A stretch of DNA of 64,000 nt, from NCBI RefSeq assembly GCF_002950945.1, contig NZ_CP012673.1, forward strand, positions 10,182,501-10,246,500. Reading direction: 5' to 3'. Below, piece by piece: positions 63,701 through 64,000 of the stretch. Both the position numbers and the translations under genes were made by a program. This DNA comes from Sorangium cellulosum (GTDB taxonomy: Bacteria; Myxococcota_A; Polyangia; Polyangiales; Polyangiaceae). Position 1 is the first letter of the stretch. The number at the start of each line of letters is the position of its first letter. A model generated the notes under the pieces. The model was not told the DNA's origin. It searched no databases and saw nothing but the letters and a program-made list of their open reading frames with translations.

Positions 63701-64000
63701 CTTCAGCACCTCGCGCTCCTGCTCGGTGCGCGGAGGCTCGAGCGCGCGCGGCTCGTCCACGAGCTCAGGCGCCTGCTTCTGCAGCGAAGCCCGGTCGACC
63801 TTCCCGTTGGGCGTCAGCGGGAGCTCCGAGATCTGCACCAGCCGGCTCGGCAGCAGCCGCAGCGGGACCCGCCTTCGCAGCTCGTCTCGCGCCGAGGACA
63901 CGTCCCACGCCGCGGGGTCGCTCGTCACGCAGAAGCCCCAGAGCTCCTTCTCGCGCCCGTCGCCCACCACCACCGCCGCCGCGGCCTTCACGTGAGGCAC
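60716..64000 (-). CDS. Non-ribosomal peptide synthetase, C-terminal part with thioesterase
   Basis: Runs off the right edge of the window; 1094 residues are visible. Order: tail of an adenylation domain (ELPLTPNGKVDR, with the A10 Lys), carrier domain 1 (FFEAGGNSLQSL, Ser126), condensation domain about 195-640 (HHAIVDGW at 324-331), a stub of an adenylation domain that begins at the A8 motif (RRQVDLRGYRVDLGAIE) and whose A10 block reads LPRLASGESD without the catalytic Lys, carrier domain 2 (FFELGGHSLGAM), and a type I thioesterase (GGWSFGS nucleophile, TDHYGLL His). The final module therefore lacks an A core (A1-A7). The product is unknown; release is by the thioesterase. Confidence 0.9.
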   Translation of the reverse strand: MPHVKAAAAVVVGDGREKELWGFCVTSDPAAWDVSSARDELRRRVPLRLLPSRLVQISELPLTPNGKVDRASLQKQAPELVDEPRALEPPRTEQEREVLKLWSEVLGTEASRLGVEDDFFEAGGNSLQSLRLLGRLQKTFGVELTLRQFAEGATVRAVSRRLMSAASGGGGGAARALRKVPRDRPWGASGAVPVPERYPLSYAQERMWFLSKLEGGDAAYNVALVLDLEGRVDVDCLRGALDDVMARHTALRLRIVESDGEAYQREGSGALVLAHEVVGESGAREVVERELRRGFRVGDAEEPLVRATLFERPGPKYTLLWVFHHAIVDGWSVEILERELGEAYASRLRGGRASWAELPYDYIDYAFWQRERLTEEVIDQHLSYWRNYLGGELPVLSLPADRPRKPVKSFAGDTYEQELGPELSSALKQYAQRARVTLFVTLLGAYGLLLTRLGGQREVVVGTPHAGRTQAEMEGVVGLFVNTLAHRVRPHGEETFDDYVKRLQAAAFELAEHHEVPFERVVEALRVQRDPSHDPVFQTMLVIEETLRDRRSQDVLGLRELSLSPAPARHGTSKFDLSLNVRMAESGIHVEWEYATDMFGEGTIVRFARLFRELLHQVTTRSDVRLGELSLPGAEELRRSRRQVDLRGYRVDLGAIEAAVAAHPGVREAAVVAVPGPAEARLVAHLVTRGDPPSAAELRAFLGEKLPAYMLPASFRIASELPRLASGESDLQALIALGDPGGTEESQRVSRIAPRDEIERLLVRTWEDVLGVRPIGVNQSFFELGGHSLGAMQLMSRIEKAVGHALPRSIQFLLLRSGTIEHLAAAIHEHLGRLAAPDLASELAQQFEMRGARPRDTSGAASGAPPVGRPRFLVRLSAEGDATPLFLVHPVGGSVFCYRDLAAELTGFAVHALQASGFDASEEILTDVPSMARAYLKEIRAVQPSGPYLLGGWSFGSLVAFEMARILQADQEDATVLVIDGDFENNMLPSFDDDLLGSLPGAATLDAELRASLEKIFDANGRALVQYHPGTSSEIPLHLFLSERTHWRGIDAVEASWRGVGSVKSRTTFPTDHYGLLRPPILGDLARTIRARLR

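Overview
The DNA is very GC-rich (around 70%) with strongly GC-biased third codon positions. It carries large Ser/Thr-kinase and STAND multidomain proteins, many lipoproteins, FHA/sigma-54 regulators, a cyclodipeptide synthase and an NRPS. This mix suggests a large-genome myxobacterium of the Sorangium/Polyangium type (inference from gene content and composition; no marker gene is present).

Layout. (1) 1-2710: two overlapping fragments of one small HTH/excisionase-like gene flank a decayed IS1182-type element with recognisable terminal inverted repeats. (2) 3034-9115 (minus): a tightly overlapping operon of a CHAT protease-like protein with a SIR2-like C-terminus, an nSTAND ATPase with 14 WD40 repeats, and a small PEGA-like lipoprotein. 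(3) 9588-22850 (plus, then decayed minus): three near-identical TPR/PEGA genes, each followed by a lipoprotein gene. Two retain the same TTGACA-N17-TTGTAT promoter. The third has been fused in frame to the front half of a CHAT gene. Relics, a 42-bp tandem repeat array and hairpins fill the rest. (4) 22998-37585 (minus): a two-repeat lipoprotein, then (in transcription order) a GMC oxidoreductase-hydrolase fusion, a RoxA-like di-haem cytochrome, and a second nSTAND-WD40, TPR/PEGA, Cys-rich lipoprotein and CHAT set packed with gaps of 0-106 bp. (5) 38179-47607: an FHA/sigma-54 activator, an unrecognised 403-aa protein, a cyclodipeptide synthase, an NTF2/SnoaL-like protein and a giant kinase-cyclase-ATPase-TPR regulator. 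(6) 47851-49023: a third, dead CHAT/STAND locus broken by an IS4-type transposase fragment. (7) 49464-54185: a small lipoprotein, a metallophosphoesterase, a caspase-like (clan CD) protein with a C-terminal HTH-like tail, and a decayed paralogue of it. (8) 54407-64000 (minus): an amine oxidase, a haem-oxygenase-like protein overlapping a SET-domain protein, a PAS-PAS-STAS regulator, integrase-like relics in direct repeat, a JmjC-like cupin, and the 3' end of an NRPS with thioesterase.

The strongest candidate for an undescribed system is the recurring set of CHAT(SIR2-like), nSTAND-WD40 and envelope PEGA/lipoprotein genes. It occurs in two intact versions, one rearranged version and one dead version within 50 kb. 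Long inverted and direct repeats within these loci show that recombination is reshuffling them. A sensor ATPase, a caspase-like effector and cell-surface lipoproteins would fit a conflict/immunity or surface-signalling device, but this is inferred from architecture only.
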